DNA of 64,000 nt. It comes from Bradyrhizobium japonicum USDA 6 (GTDB lineage Bacteria > Pseudomonadota > Alphaproteobacteria > Rhizobiales > Xanthobacteraceae). A program made the position numbers and the translations under genes. The DNA lies in assembly GCF_000284375.1 (NCBI RefSeq), contig NC_017249.1:8673001-8737000 (forward strand), read 5' to 3'. Below the pieces are notes generated by a model. That model did not search any database, had not been told where the DNA came from, and saw only the letters and a program-made list of their open reading frames with translations. This document shows positions 1 to 8,534 of the stretch, piece by piece (positions within the stretch are counted from its first letter, which is position 1; each line of letters opens with the position of its first letter).

Positions 1-772
1 GCTCGTGCACCAGGATCTTGATGCGCGCCTTGTAGATGTTGTCGCGGCGGCCGTACTGGTTGTAGACGCGGAGGATCGCCTCGATGTAGCTGAGGATATC
101 GCGGCCATGGACGAAGTGCTTGATGGTCTTGCCGATGAACGGCGTGCGGCCGAGACCGCCGCCGACCAGCACCTCGAAGCCGGTCTCGCCCTTCTCGTTC
201 TTGATCAGCTTCAGGCCGATATCGTGGATCTTGATCGCGGCGCGATCGTGGTCCGACGCGGTGATCGCGATCTTGAACTTGCGCGGGAGGAACGAGAATT
301 CCGGATGCAGCGTGGTGTGCTGGCGGATCAGCTCCGACCAGATCCGGGGATCCTCGATCTCGCCGGGCGCGACGCCGGCCCACTGGTCCGACGTGACGTT
401 GCGCATGTTGTTGCCGGAGGTCTGCATCGCATGGATGCCGACCTCGGCGAGATCGGCGAGTGCATCCGGCAATTCGGCGAGCTTGATCCAGTTGAATTGG
501 ATGTTCTGCCGCGTGGTGAAATGGCCGTAGCCGCGGTCGTATTTGCGCGCGACATGGGCGAGCGCCCGCAACTGGTTCGATGCCAGCGTGCCATAGGGAA
601 TCGCGACGCGGAACATGTAGGCGTGCAGTTGCAGATAAACGCCGTTCTGAAGCCGCAGGATCTTGAATTCGTCCTCGGTGAGCTCGCCGGACAAGCGCCG
701 CTTCACCTGGTCGCGGAACTCCGAGACGCGCTCGTTGACGAGCGTGCGGTCGATTTCATCGTAAGCATACAT
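1..772 (-). CDS. cysI: Sulfite/nitrite reductase hemoprotein, N-terminal part (cut by window edge)
   Basis: The minus strand reads an open frame from ATG at 772 off the left edge, 257 codons without a stop. It begins MYAYDEIDRTLVNERVSEF and holds the ferredoxin-like half-domain of siroheme sulfite/nitrite reductases, with the family signature HFTTRQNIQFNWI at about residues 90-102 and NNMRNVTSDQWAGV after it. The C-terminal siroheme/4Fe-4S cysteines would lie outside the window. The enzyme reduces sulfite to sulfide in the cytoplasm. It sits 11 bases downstream of a DUF2849 gene and cysG (siroheme supply), so the assignment to assimilatory sulfite rather than nitrite reduction rests on context. 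Confidence 0.9.
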   Translation of the reverse strand, partial: MYAYDEIDRTLVNERVSEFRDQVKRRLSGELTEDEFKILRLQNGVYLQLHAYMFRVAIPYGTLASNQLRALAHVARKYDRGYGHFTTRQNIQFNWIKLAELPDALADLAEVGIHAMQTSGNNMRNVTSDQWAGVAPGEIEDPRIWSELIRQHTTLHPEFSFLPRKFKIAITASDHDRAAIKIHDIGLKLIKNEKGETGFEVLVGGGLGRTPFIGKTIKHFVHGRDILSYIEAILRVYNQYGRRDNIYKARIKILVHE

Positions 773-783
773 AAGAGAGTGCC

Positions 784-1101
784 TTAAGCCTGGACCGACG
801 ACCCGATAGTCACGCCGGTGCGGCGGATCTGTTCGCGCAGATTGCCGGGTTCGATCTTGCCGTCGGCGCCGACCTGCACCGGTGCGATATAGGGACCGAT
901 CGCGCCGACGTCATCGGCAACGGACTCCGCAAGCAACGCTTTGGCCTCGTCCGAGTTGCGCACGATCGCGGCTTCCGACAGGTCCGCGGACCAGCTCTTG
1001 GCGGCAGTGCGGTAAACCACGATGCCATCCCAGGTGCGGTTGGCGGTCACGACCGACGGGCCGGCGATTTTGATCTTCTTCTGTTCAAGCGGGGAGGTCA
1101 T
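784..1101 (-). CDS. DUF2849 domain protein, sulfite-reduction operon
   Basis: A 105-residue protein starting MTSPLEQKKIKIAGPSVVTANR, recognised as the DUF2849 family commonly placed between cysG and cysI in alphaproteobacteria. It has no signal peptide, membrane segment or cysteine cluster. Its ATG overlaps the cysG stop by four bases (ATGA), and cysI follows 11 bases later, so it is translationally tied to siroheme synthesis and sulfite reduction. A role as a small accessory factor for sulfite reductase is an inference from context only; no catalytic motif is visible. Confidence 0.85.
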   Translation of the reverse strand: MTSPLEQKKIKIAGPSVVTANRTWDGIVVYRTAAKSWSADLSEAAIVRNSDEAKALLAESVADDVGAIGPYIAPVQVGADGKIEPGNLREQIRRTGVTIGSSVQA

Positions 1102-2522
1102 TCGGCTGCATCCAATAGGTCAGAGATGATGTGTTGAGGTGTCTGGCGGCGAAGCGAACCGGCATGCCGGACCACGTCGCCGATGATGAGGATGGCGGGA
1201 CCGCCATGGGTCCGCCGCACGAGCTCGGGCAGGTCGCGCAGCGTGCCGATCGCGCCTTGTGCGTCCGGCCGCGTGACGCGGGCGAACACGCCGACCGGCG
1301 TTTCCGGCGAACGGCCGGCCGCGAACAGGCCTTCGCGGATCGCTGGGGCAGCGGTCATGCCCATGTAAACCACGACGGTCATCTTGGTGTCGGTCAGCGT
1401 CGACCAGTCCACGTTCTCGGCATCGCGCGCCTTGTGCGCGGTGAGGAAGGTGATGCGGGTCGCTTCATGACGATAGGTGAGCGGCACCTCGAAATCGGCG
1501 GCGCCGCCGAGCCCGGCGGTGATGCCGGGAATGATCGAATAGGCGATACCGGCCGCGCGTAGCGCTTCGACCTCTTCGCCGCCGCGGCCGAACACGAAGG
1601 GGTCGCCGCCCTTCAGCCGCACCACGCGCTGGCCGGATTGCGCGGCCTCGATCATGCGCTTGTTGATGGCGTCCTGGCCGATGCCCGGCTTGCCGACGCG
1701 GCGGCCGACCGGAACGCGCGTGGTGTCGCGGCGGATGCGGTCGAGAATTTCGCCCGAGACCAGTTCGTCATGAAAGACGATGTCGGCATCCTGGAGCGCG
1801 CGTAGCGCCTTGATGGTGAGAAGGTCGGGGTCGCCGGGCCCGGCGCCGACCAGCGCGACCGAGCCTTCCGGCTTGTCGGCACGCGCGAACGCGGACGGAT
1901 CGGAGATCGCCTTGATCGCGCCGTCGGCCTCGCCCTTGCGGCCCGCGAGCACGGACGCGCCGATCGGACCGTCGATGACGCGCTCCCAGAAGCGGCGGCG
2001 CAGCGGAAACTCGATGATGCGTTCGTTGATGGATTTGCGGAAGCCGCCGATGAACTCGGCGAGCTCGCCGATGCGGGCCGGCAGCAGCGCCTCGATCTTC
2101 TCGCGCACGCGCCGCGCCACCACCGGCGAGGTGCCGCCGGTGCCGACCGCGACCACGACATCGCCGCGATCGACGATCGCCGGGAAGATGAAGCTGGAAT
2201 GTTCGAGATCGTCCATGACGTTGACGGGCAGGCCGAGCGCCTTGGCGCGGACCGACATGGCCACGCCGACATCGCCCGCGCCTGCGCAAACGATGGCAAT
2301 GACGCCCGAGAGATCGGCGGTGAGCGGATCGCCCGTCGCGATTTCGATCCGCGCCGCGTCGCCGGAGCCAAGGCTCAGGTCCTGATTGCCGTCGACCGCA
2401 TGCACGCGGATGCGCGCACCGGCAGCGGCGAGCACGCGCAGCTTGGCGCGCAAAAGCTCCCCCGCGCCGATGAGGACCACCGGACCGGCCTTGAGATCGA
2501 GGAACACCGGCAAGAACCGCAT
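1098..2522 (-). CDS. cysG: Siroheme synthase (trifunctional CysG)
   Basis: 474 residues, the usual length for fused CysG. The N-terminal part (about 1-205) is the NAD-binding precorrin-2 dehydrogenase/ferrochelatase domain, opening MRFLPVFLDLKAGPVVLIGAG with a Rossmann glycine motif. The C-terminal part (about 220-460) is the SAM-dependent uroporphyrinogen-III C-methyltransferase, with VALVGAGPGDPDLLT, the VRLKGGDPFVFGRGGEE motif and a YSIIPGITAG segment. It makes siroheme from uroporphyrinogen III, the prosthetic group of the sulfite reductase encoded two genes downstream. It is first gene of the minus-strand cysG-DUF2849-cysI unit and divergent from cysD. Confidence 0.95.
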   Translation of the reverse strand: MRFLPVFLDLKAGPVVLIGAGELLRAKLRVLAAAGARIRVHAVDGNQDLSLGSGDAARIEIATGDPLTADLSGVIAIVCAGAGDVGVAMSVRAKALGLPVNVMDDLEHSSFIFPAIVDRGDVVVAVGTGGTSPVVARRVREKIEALLPARIGELAEFIGGFRKSINERIIEFPLRRRFWERVIDGPIGASVLAGRKGEADGAIKAISDPSAFARADKPEGSVALVGAGPGDPDLLTIKALRALQDADIVFHDELVSGEILDRIRRDTTRVPVGRRVGKPGIGQDAINKRMIEAAQSGQRVVRLKGGDPFVFGRGGEEVEALRAAGIAYSIIPGITAGLGGAADFEVPLTYRHEATRITFLTAHKARDAENVDWSTLTDTKMTVVVYMGMTAAPAIREGLFAAGRSPETPVGVFARVTRPDAQGAIGTLRDLPELVRRTHGGPAILIIGDVVRHAGSLRRQTPQHIISDLLDAAE

Positions 2523-2665
2523 GCGATACTCGCTTCCCCCACATCTGGGGTTGACTGGAATTATTTTCTATATATGTGTCGTTTCGAGCGCGCAAAGAGA
2601 AAATTTTTTCTTCTCTTCTGCACCGCAACTATAGAAAATTCGCCTCCAAACGCAAAGTGGCAGAG
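2523..2665. promoter_or_regulatory. AT-rich divergent promoter region between cysG and cysD
   Basis: This 143-base space separates divergent cysG and cysD and is far more AT-rich than the rest of the window. It contains an inverted pair, ATTTTCTATA at 2563-2572 and TATAGAAAAT at 2630-2639, and between them a roughly palindromic AGAGAAAA...TTCTTCTCT stretch at 2596-2616. Two widely spaced half-sites with an AT-rich centre would suit a dimeric repressor or LysR-type activator controlling both sulfur operons. The regulator is not identifiable from the sequence. Confidence 0.5.
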
Positions 2666-3553
2666 ATGCATCTTCTCAGGACCGATTCCGGTGCAGATGG
2701 ACGGGACTCCGTCCCCCTCGTTTCCGAGCAAATTCCCGTCGGGCTGACCGCCCCCAGCATGGACCATTTGGACCAGCTCGAGGCGCAGAGCATCTACATT
2801 TTCCGCGAGGCCTTTGGCCGCCTGAAGAAGATCGCCCTGCTGTGGTCGCTCGGCAAGGACTCCAACGTCATGATCTGGCTGGCGCGCAAGGCGTTCTTCG
2901 GCCGGCTGCCGTTCCCGGCCCTCCATGTCGACACCGGCAAGAAGTTTCCGGAGATGTACCGTTTCCGCGATCATTACGGCAAGGAGTGGGATCTCGATTT
3001 GCGCGTCGAGCCCTGCCCGCCGATCGATGCCGTCGATCCAACGCTGCCGCCGGCGGCCCGTTCCGCCGCGCGCAAGACCGAGGGCCTCAAGATGGCACTC
3101 GGCAAATACGGTTTTGACGGCCTGATCGCCGGCATCCGCCGCGACGAGGAAGCCACCCGCGCCAAGGAGCGCGTGTTCTCGCCCCGCGGGCTCGAAGGCA
3201 ATTGGGACGTCCGCGACCAGCCGCCGGAGTTCTGGGATCATTTCAATGCGTCGCCGCCGCAGGGCGCGCATTTGCGCATCCATCCGATCCTGCATTGGAC
3301 CGAGGCCGACATCTGGGCCTACACCAAGCGCGAGAACATTCCGATCATCCCGCTTTATCTGTCGCAGAACGGCAAGCGCTATCGCTCGCTGGGCGATCAG
3401 GACATCACCAATCCGGTCGCGTCGACCGCGTCGACCATCGACGAGATCCTGGCCGAGCTCGAGCAGACCAAGGTGCCGGAGCGTGCCGGCCGTGCGCTCG
3501 ACCACGAGACCGAGGACGCCTTCGAGCGTCTGCGCGTCGCCGGCTATCTCTGA
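2666..3553 (+). CDS. cysD: Sulfate adenylyltransferase subunit 2 (CysD)
   Basis: ATP sulfurylase small subunit of the PP-loop family, making adenosine 5'-phosphosulfate from sulfate and ATP together with CysN. The PP-loop appears as LWSLGKDSN, followed by HVDTGKKFPEMYRFRD; GIRRDEEATRAKERVFS and the substrate segment HPILHWTEADIWAY are typical of CysD. From ATG 2666 the protein is 295 residues. The conserved domain starts at MDHLDQLEAQSIYIFREAF, so ATG 2759 (264 residues) is an alternative; neither has a strong ribosome site. The frame is open further upstream into the AT-rich promoter, which I regard as non-coding. cysN/C follows after 20 bases. Confidence 0.9.
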   Translation: MHLLRTDSGADGRDSVPLVSEQIPVGLTAPSMDHLDQLEAQSIYIFREAFGRLKKIALLWSLGKDSNVMIWLARKAFFGRLPFPALHVDTGKKFPEMYRFRDHYGKEWDLDLRVEPCPPIDAVDPTLPPAARSAARKTEGLKMALGKYGFDGLIAGIRRDEEATRAKERVFSPRGLEGNWDVRDQPPEFWDHFNASPPQGAHLRIHPILHWTEADIWAYTKRENIPIIPLYLSQNGKRYRSLGDQDITNPVASTASTIDEILAELEQTKVPERAGRALDHETEDAFERLRVAGYL

Positions 3554-3573
3554 TTCAAGGACGCAACGCGGCT

Positions 3574-5490
3574 ATGAACATGATCGTCACCCCCGCTTCG
3601 CCCGCCACTCCGAACGGCACCACGCGTCCGCAGGTTCGCATCGTCATCGTCGGCCATGTCGACCACGGCAAGTCGACGCTGGTCGGCCGCCTGCTGCACG
3701 AGACCGGCAGCCTGCCCGACGGCAAGCTCGAGATGCTGAAGGCCGTCAGCGCGCGGCGCGGCATGCCGTTCGAATGGTCGTTCCTGCTCGACGCGCTCCA
3801 GACCGAGCGCGACCAGGGCATCACCATCGACACCACGCAGATCCGCTTCCGCACCAATTCGCGCGACATCGTGTTGATCGACGCGCCGGGCCATGCCGAA
3901 TTCCTGCGCAACATGATCACCGGCGCCTCGCAGGCGGACGGCGCGGTGCTGATCATCGACGCGCTCGAAGGCGTGCGTGACCAGACCAGGCGGCACGGCT
4001 ATCTCCTGCACCTGCTCGGCGTGAAGCAGGTTGCGGTCGTCGTCAACAAGATGGACCGCGTCGATTTCAGCGCCGAGCGCTTCAAGGAAATCAGCGACGA
4101 AATCTCGGCGCATTTGCAGGGCCTCGGCGTGACGCCGACGGCGGTGATCCCGATCTCGGCCCGCGACGGCGACGGCGTCGCGGAGTGCACCGACCGCATC
4201 GGCTGGTACAAGGGCCCGACCGTGGTCGAGGCGCTGGACCGGCTCGAGCCGGCGCGTCCGCTGGAAGCCCTCGCCCTGCGCCTGCCGGTGCAGGCGATCT
4301 ACAAGTTCGACGATCGCCGCATCGTGGCGGGCCGCATCGAATCCGGCAGCCTCATTGCCGGCGACGAGATCGTGATCATGCCGGCCGGCAAGATCGCCAG
4401 GATCAAGACCGTCGAAAGCTGGCCGGTAACGCCGGTCGCGGGACGGCAGGGCGCGGGGCGCTCGGTCGGCATCACGCTCGACCGCGAATTGTTCATCGAG
4501 CGCGGCGACATCGTCGCGCATGTCGGCTCTGCGCCGCGCGAGACGCGCCGTCTGCGCGCGCGGATCTTCTGGCTGCACGACAAGCCGCTCGCCAAGGGCG
4601 ACCAGCTCCTGGTCCGCTGCGGCCCGAAGGAAAGCCGCGCCACCGTCGTCGCCATCGAGAAGGCGGTCGATCCCGGCGAGCTGTCGAGCGTCGAGAACAA
4701 GGCGATCGGCCGCAACCATGTCGGCGAGATCGACATTTCACTTTCGAGCCCGATTGCCGCCGATCCCTACACCGAGAATCCGCGCACCGGCCGTCTCGTG
4801 ATCGAGGTTTCGGGGCGCATCGCCGGCGGTGGTCTCGTGCTGTCGGTCGATGCCGGCCAGCGCGCTGTGCCAGTCGACATCGTGCCGGTGGAATCGGCGC
4901 TGCGGCCCGACGAACGCTCCGCGCGCTACCGCCACAACGGCGCCGTGGTCTGGCTCACCGGCCTGCCGGCATCCGGCAAGTCGACGCTGGCGAAGGCGCT
5001 GGAGCGGCGGCTGTTCACCAATGGCGGCTCGCCGATCCTGCTCGACGGCGACACGTTGCGCGCCGGGCTCAACAACGATCTCGGCTTCTCCGCCGCCGAC
5101 CGCAGCGAGAATATCCGCCGCCTCGCGGAGGTCGCGACCCATCTCGCCCGCAACGGCCACATCGCGATCGTCGCCGCCGTCTCGCCGGCCCGCGAGGACC
5201 GCGCGACCGCGCGCCGCATCGCCGACACCGCGTTCCGCGAGATCCATGTCGCGACACCGGCAGAGGTCTGCGAGGATCGCGATCCCAAGGGCCATTACAA
5301 GAAGGCCCGCGCCGGCGCGCTCGCGTCGTTCACCGGCATCGGCAACGACTACGAAGCGCCGCAGGCTGCCGAGCTCGTGATCGACACGTCGGCCCGCACG
5401 GTTGCGGATGCCGCGGACGAGATCGAACGGATGCTGAAGACCACCGGCGTGCTGTTCGACGAACTCGTGGACCTCGCCGCGAACATTTGA
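3574..5490 (+). CDS. cysNC: Bifunctional sulfate adenylyltransferase subunit 1 / APS kinase (CysN-CysC fusion)
   Basis: A 638-residue fusion. The N-terminal GTPase has GHVDHGKS (residues 27-34), DAPGH near 105 and NKMD near 158, plus EF-Tu-like beta-barrel domains; it drives ATP sulfurylase by GTP hydrolysis. The C-terminal domain (about 450-638) is APS kinase, with P-loop GLPASGKST near 463 and DGDTLRAGLN, producing PAPS. The start ATG 3574 (MNMIVTPASPATP) is chosen because the longer open frame overlaps cysD in another phase. The fusion is common in rhizobia, where PAPS can also feed sulfated surface polysaccharides; that use is not shown here. With cysD it forms a two-gene operon. Confidence 0.95.
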   Translation: MNMIVTPASPATPNGTTRPQVRIVIVGHVDHGKSTLVGRLLHETGSLPDGKLEMLKAVSARRGMPFEWSFLLDALQTERDQGITIDTTQIRFRTNSRDIVLIDAPGHAEFLRNMITGASQADGAVLIIDALEGVRDQTRRHGYLLHLLGVKQVAVVVNKMDRVDFSAERFKEISDEISAHLQGLGVTPTAVIPISARDGDGVAECTDRIGWYKGPTVVEALDRLEPARPLEALALRLPVQAIYKFDDRRIVAGRIESGSLIAGDEIVIMPAGKIARIKTVESWPVTPVAGRQGAGRSVGITLDRELFIERGDIVAHVGSAPRETRRLRARIFWLHDKPLAKGDQLLVRCGPKESRATVVAIEKAVDPGELSSVENKAIGRNHVGEIDISLSSPIAADPYTENPRTGRLVIEVSGRIAGGGLVLSVDAGQRAVPVDIVPVESALRPDERSARYRHNGAVVWLTGLPASGKSTLAKALERRLFTNGGSPILLDGDTLRAGLNNDLGFSAADRSENIRRLAEVATHLARNGHIAIVAAVSPAREDRATARRIADTAFREIHVATPAEVCEDRDPKGHYKKARAGALASFTGIGNDYEAPQAAELVIDTSARTVADAADEIERMLKTTGVLFDELVDLAANI

Positions 5491-5511
5491 GTCTGTCCTA
5501 TTCCCCGCTGT

Positions 5512-5611
5512 CCTCGCCCGGCTTGACGGGGCGACCCAGTATTCCAGAGACAGCGTGAGGATATGGAGAAGCCGCCGCGTACTGGATTCCCCGCTTTCGC
5601 GGGGAATGACA
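5512..5611. repeat. Interspersed palindromic repeat (Bradyrhizobium type)
   Basis: Intergenic element between cysN/C and glcB. One end reads CCCGGCTTGACGGGGCGAC and the other GATTCCCCGCTTTCGCGGGGAA, the latter a perfect small palindrome (TTCCCCGC / GCGGGGAA). The same wording is familiar from many Bradyrhizobium intergenic regions. Its antisense strand translates as the often mis-annotated RESGESSTRRLL peptide, which should not be called a gene. A truncated relative of the palindromic end lies at 10668-10694. The remaining bases 5612-5787 hold no gene and presumably the glcB promoter. Confidence 0.75.
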
Positions 5612-5787
5612 CCGGTGTGTGGGGTCTCGCACACCTCGCCTTGACATTTTGACAAACCTTTGGGGGTCTTCTCACGGCCTCCTTTTTGGGGCTAATAGGC
5701 CCTGAAAGCCGCCCCCTATGGGCGCATTTTGCTGCTGTCGGGTCAAAAGCAGCCAAAAAACAGCCATTTCCAACAAGAAAGCCCATC

Positions 5788-7953
5788 ATGAAACGCGTCG
5801 ACGCCCACGGATTGAAGATCGCTCCCGTCCTTTTCGATTTCATCGCCAAGGAAGCCGCCCCGAAAACGGGGATCGCGCCGGACGCGTTCTGGGCCGGGGT
5901 CGCCGCCATCGTCAAGGAGCTGGGGCCGAAGAACCGCGCGCTGCTGGCGGTGCGGGACACGCTGCAGGCCAAGATCGACGACTGGCACCGCGCCAACAAG
6001 GGCAAGGCGTTCGACCTCGACGCCTATACCGCCTTCCTGAAGGAGATCGGCTATCTCGTCCCCGAGCCGGCGACGCAGAAGGTCGAGACCGCCAATGTCG
6101 ATGAGGAAATCGGCAAGATCTGCGGCCCGCAGCTCGTCGTCCCCCTCACCAATGCGCGCTACGCACTGAACGCGGCGAATGCGCGCTGGGGCTCGCTCTA
6201 CGACGCCTTCTACGGTACCGACGCGATCCCGCACGACGCTGCCGAGAGCGGCAAGGGCTACAACAAGGCGCGCGGCGACAAGGTGATCGCGAAGGCCAAG
6301 GCATTCCTCGATGCCGCCGTGCCGCTCGCGACCGGCAGCCACACCGACGTCACCGCCTATGGCGTGGTCGCAGGCCAGCTCGCGGTGAAGCTGAAGAGCG
6401 GCAACGCCACCGCGCTGAAGAACGCGGATCAATTCGCGGGCTTCCAGGGTGATGCGGCCGCGCCGAGCGCCGTGCTGCTCGCCAACAACGGCTTGCACGT
6501 CGAGGTCAAGATCGACCGCAGCAGCACGATCGGCAAGGACGATCCCGCCGGCGTCGCCGACATGGTCATGGAGGCCGCGGTCTCGACCATCCTCGACATG
6601 GAGGACTCGGTCGCCGCGGTCGACGCCGAGGACAAGGTGCTGGTCTATCGCAACACGCTCGGCCTGATGAACGGTACGCTCTCGGCCGATTTCGAGAAGG
6701 GCGGCAAGACGCTGACCCGTTCGCTCAACGCCGACCGCAGCTACAAGACGCCTGACGGCAAGGGCGAGGTCAAGCTGCACGGCCGCAGCCTGCTCTTGAT
6801 GCGCAATTGCGGTCACCACATGTTCACCGACGCGGTGCTGGACGACAAGGGCGAGGAAGTCCCGGAAGGCCTGCTCGACGCCGCCGTCTCCGGCCTGCTT
6901 GCGATCCACGACCTCAAGGGCAACGCCAAGGTCAAGAACAGCCGCACCGGATCTGCCTATATCGTCAAGCCGAAGATGCACGGTCCGGACGAGGTCTCGC
7001 TGGCCTGCGAGATCTTTGACCGCGTCGAGAAGATGCTGGGCCTGCCGGAGAATACGCTCAAGGTCGGCATCATGGACGAGGAGCGGCGCACCACCGTCAA
7101 CCTCAAGGCCTGCATCCAGCGCGCCTCCAAGCGCATCATGTTCATCAACACCGGCTTCCTCGATCGCACCGGCGACGAGATCCACACCTCGATGGAAGCG
7201 GGCCCGATGATCCGCAAGAACGAGATGAAGGCGCAGGCCTGGATCAAGGCCTATGAGGACTGGAACGTCGACATGGGCCTGATCGACGGCCTGCCCGGCC
7301 ATGCCCAGATCGGCAAGGGCATGTGGGCGGCGCCCGACAAGATGGCGGACATGCTGCAACAGAAGCTCGCGCATCCGCAGGCCGGCGCCACCACCGCCTG
7401 GGTGCCCTCGCCGACCGCTGCGACGCTGCACGCCCTGCACTATCACCAGGTCAACGTCACCGCGCGCCAGCAGGAGCTCACCAAGGGCGGCCCGCGCGCA
7501 AAGCTCTCCGACATCCTCACCATCCCGGTGTCGAAGTCGAACTGGGCGCCCGACGACGTCAAGCAAGAGATCGACAACAACTGCCAGGGCATTCTGGGCT
7601 ATGTCGTGCGCTGGATCGACCAGGGCGTCGGCTGCTCCAAGGTGCCCGATATCCACGATGTCGGCCTGATGGAAGACCGCGCCACCTTGCGCATCTCCAG
7701 CCAGCATCTCGCCAACTGGCTGCACCAGGGCGTGATCACCGAGGCGCAGGTGATGGAATCGCTCAAGCGCATGGCCGTCGTGGTCGACAAGCAGAACGCC
7801 GGCGATGCGATCTACAAGCCGATGGCGCCCGCCTTCGACGGTGTCGCGTTCAAGGCGGCCTGCGACCTGATCTTCAAGGGACGCGAACAGCCGAACGGCT
7901 ACACCGAGTACATCCTCACTGCCCGCCGCCGCGAGGCCAAGGCTGTGGGCTAA
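5788..7953 (+). CDS. glcB: Malate synthase G
   Basis: 721 residues, matching the 720-odd residue G isoform of malate synthase, which condenses glyoxylate with acetyl-CoA to malate in the cytoplasm. Recognisable blocks are [26 protein letters not shown], the segment [43 protein letters not shown], and [18 protein letters not shown]. The start ATG 5788 gives [19 protein letters not shown], the typical N-terminus; the frame is open further upstream but without conserved sequence. It is a single gene closed by a clear terminator. No isocitrate lyase or glycolate oxidase gene is adjacent, so its metabolic partner is encoded elsewhere. Confidence 0.97.
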   Translation: MKRVDAHGLKIAPVLFDFIAKEAAPKTGIAPDAFWAGVAAIVKELGPKNRALLAVRDTLQAKIDDWHRANKGKAFDLDAYTAFLKEIGYLVPEPATQKVETANVDEEIGKICGPQLVVPLTNARYALNAANARWGSLYDAFYGTDAIPHDAAESGKGYNKARGDKVIAKAKAFLDAAVPLATGSHTDVTAYGVVAGQLAVKLKSGNATALKNADQFAGFQGDAAAPSAVLLANNGLHVEVKIDRSSTIGKDDPAGVADMVMEAAVSTILDMEDSVAAVDAEDKVLVYRNTLGLMNGTLSADFEKGGKTLTRSLNADRSYKTPDGKGEVKLHGRSLLLMRNCGHHMFTDAVLDDKGEEVPEGLLDAAVSGLLAIHDLKGNAKVKNSRTGSAYIVKPKMHGPDEVSLACEIFDRVEKMLGLPENTLKVGIMDEERRTTVNLKACIQRASKRIMFINTGFLDRTGDEIHTSMEAGPMIRKNEMKAQAWIKAYEDWNVDMGLIDGLPGHAQIGKGMWAAPDKMADMLQQKLAHPQAGATTAWVPSPTAATLHALHYHQVNVTARQQELTKGGPRAKLSDILTIPVSKSNWAPDDVKQEIDNNCQGILGYVVRWIDQGVGCSKVPDIHDVGLMEDRATLRISSQHLANWLHQGVITEAQVMESLKRMAVVVDKQNAGDAIYKPMAPAFDGVAFKAACDLIFKGREQPNGYTEYILTARRREAKAVG

Positions 7954-7973
7954 AGCCCGATCATTCAAACACC

Positions 7974-8001
7974 AAAGCCCCGGCTCGCGCCGGGGCTTTT
8001 T
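7974..8001 (+). terminator. Rho-independent terminator of glcB
   Basis: AAAGCCCCGGC, a short TCGC loop, then GCCGGGGCTTTTTG: an 11-base perfect stem ending in a run of five T. It begins 21 bases after the glcB stop codon, so it closes the single-gene glcB transcript. Confidence 0.9.
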
Positions 8002-8012
8002 GTTTTCGGGCC

Positions 8013-8091
8013 GTAGCCCGGATGGAGCGAAGCGCAATCCGGCGTTGCTTGGGGCAGGCCCCCGGATTTCGCTGCGCTTCATCCGGGCTAC
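8013..8091. repeat. Large imperfect palindromic repeat
   Basis: The left arm starts GTAGCCCGGATGGAGCGAAG and the right arm ends CGCTTCATCCGGGCTAC, so the ends are near-perfect reverse complements around a loop of roughly 30 bases. This is a familiar intergenic element of Bradyrhizobium genomes. It lies between the glcB terminator and the convergent small membrane-protein gene, and could act as an extra terminator or a nucleoid/mRNA-stability element. Confidence 0.75.
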
Positions 8092-8104
8092 GCGTCCCAC
8101 CCCG

Positions 8105-8260
8105 CTAAAACACCGTCAGATATTTCAGCAGCGACACCACGCCGATGATGATGACGACCACACGCGCGATCTGCTTGGCGCGACCGTCCATGGGCAGCAT
8201 GTTGATGAGATAGAGCACGAGAATGACGACGAGAAAGGTGACGAGTACGCCGACCAGCAT
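8105..8260 (-). CDS. Small membrane protein (Thivi_2564-like)
   Basis: A 51-residue ORF on the minus strand, starting MLVGVLVTFLVVILVLYLI and ending VVIIIGVVSLLKYLTVF: two hydrophobic helices joined by a short basic turn (PMDGRAKQIAR). The layout of two helices with a K-Q-I-A motif matches the small Thivi_2564-type membrane proteins found across proteobacteria, whose function is unknown. A purine-rich GGGGGTCC stretch lies just upstream of ATG 8260. It stands alone, convergent with glcB. Confidence 0.7.
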   Translation of the reverse strand: MLVGVLVTFLVVILVLYLINMLPMDGRAKQIARVVVIIIGVVSLLKYLTVF

Positions 8261-8534
8261 CGCAGGGACCCCCTTCAGGCAAATTGTCTGACGGTGTTCT
8301 AACGCCCATCTCCCGCGCAGGTTCCATTACGGCAACTCACTGCAACTTCTAGTAAATACGTACTTCTACGATCAGGCGGCCTGCCTAAAACTTTACCCTT
8401 TTCGTTTCAGATGCAGAAACCGTTTGGGTCATGCGCCGCAGACGGCATGCGATTGCCGATCTGCGTGCCCCTCCGTTTTCGATGTTGCCGGGGCGTCTCG
8501 ACGAACTTTGCAATGGAAATTTAGGGGGGCTTCG

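Noticed and set aside
5743..8100. A 785-codon minus-strand frame opposite glcB
   Set aside because: It is a GC-driven shadow of malate synthase G; the translated sequence is low-complexity and resembles no family.
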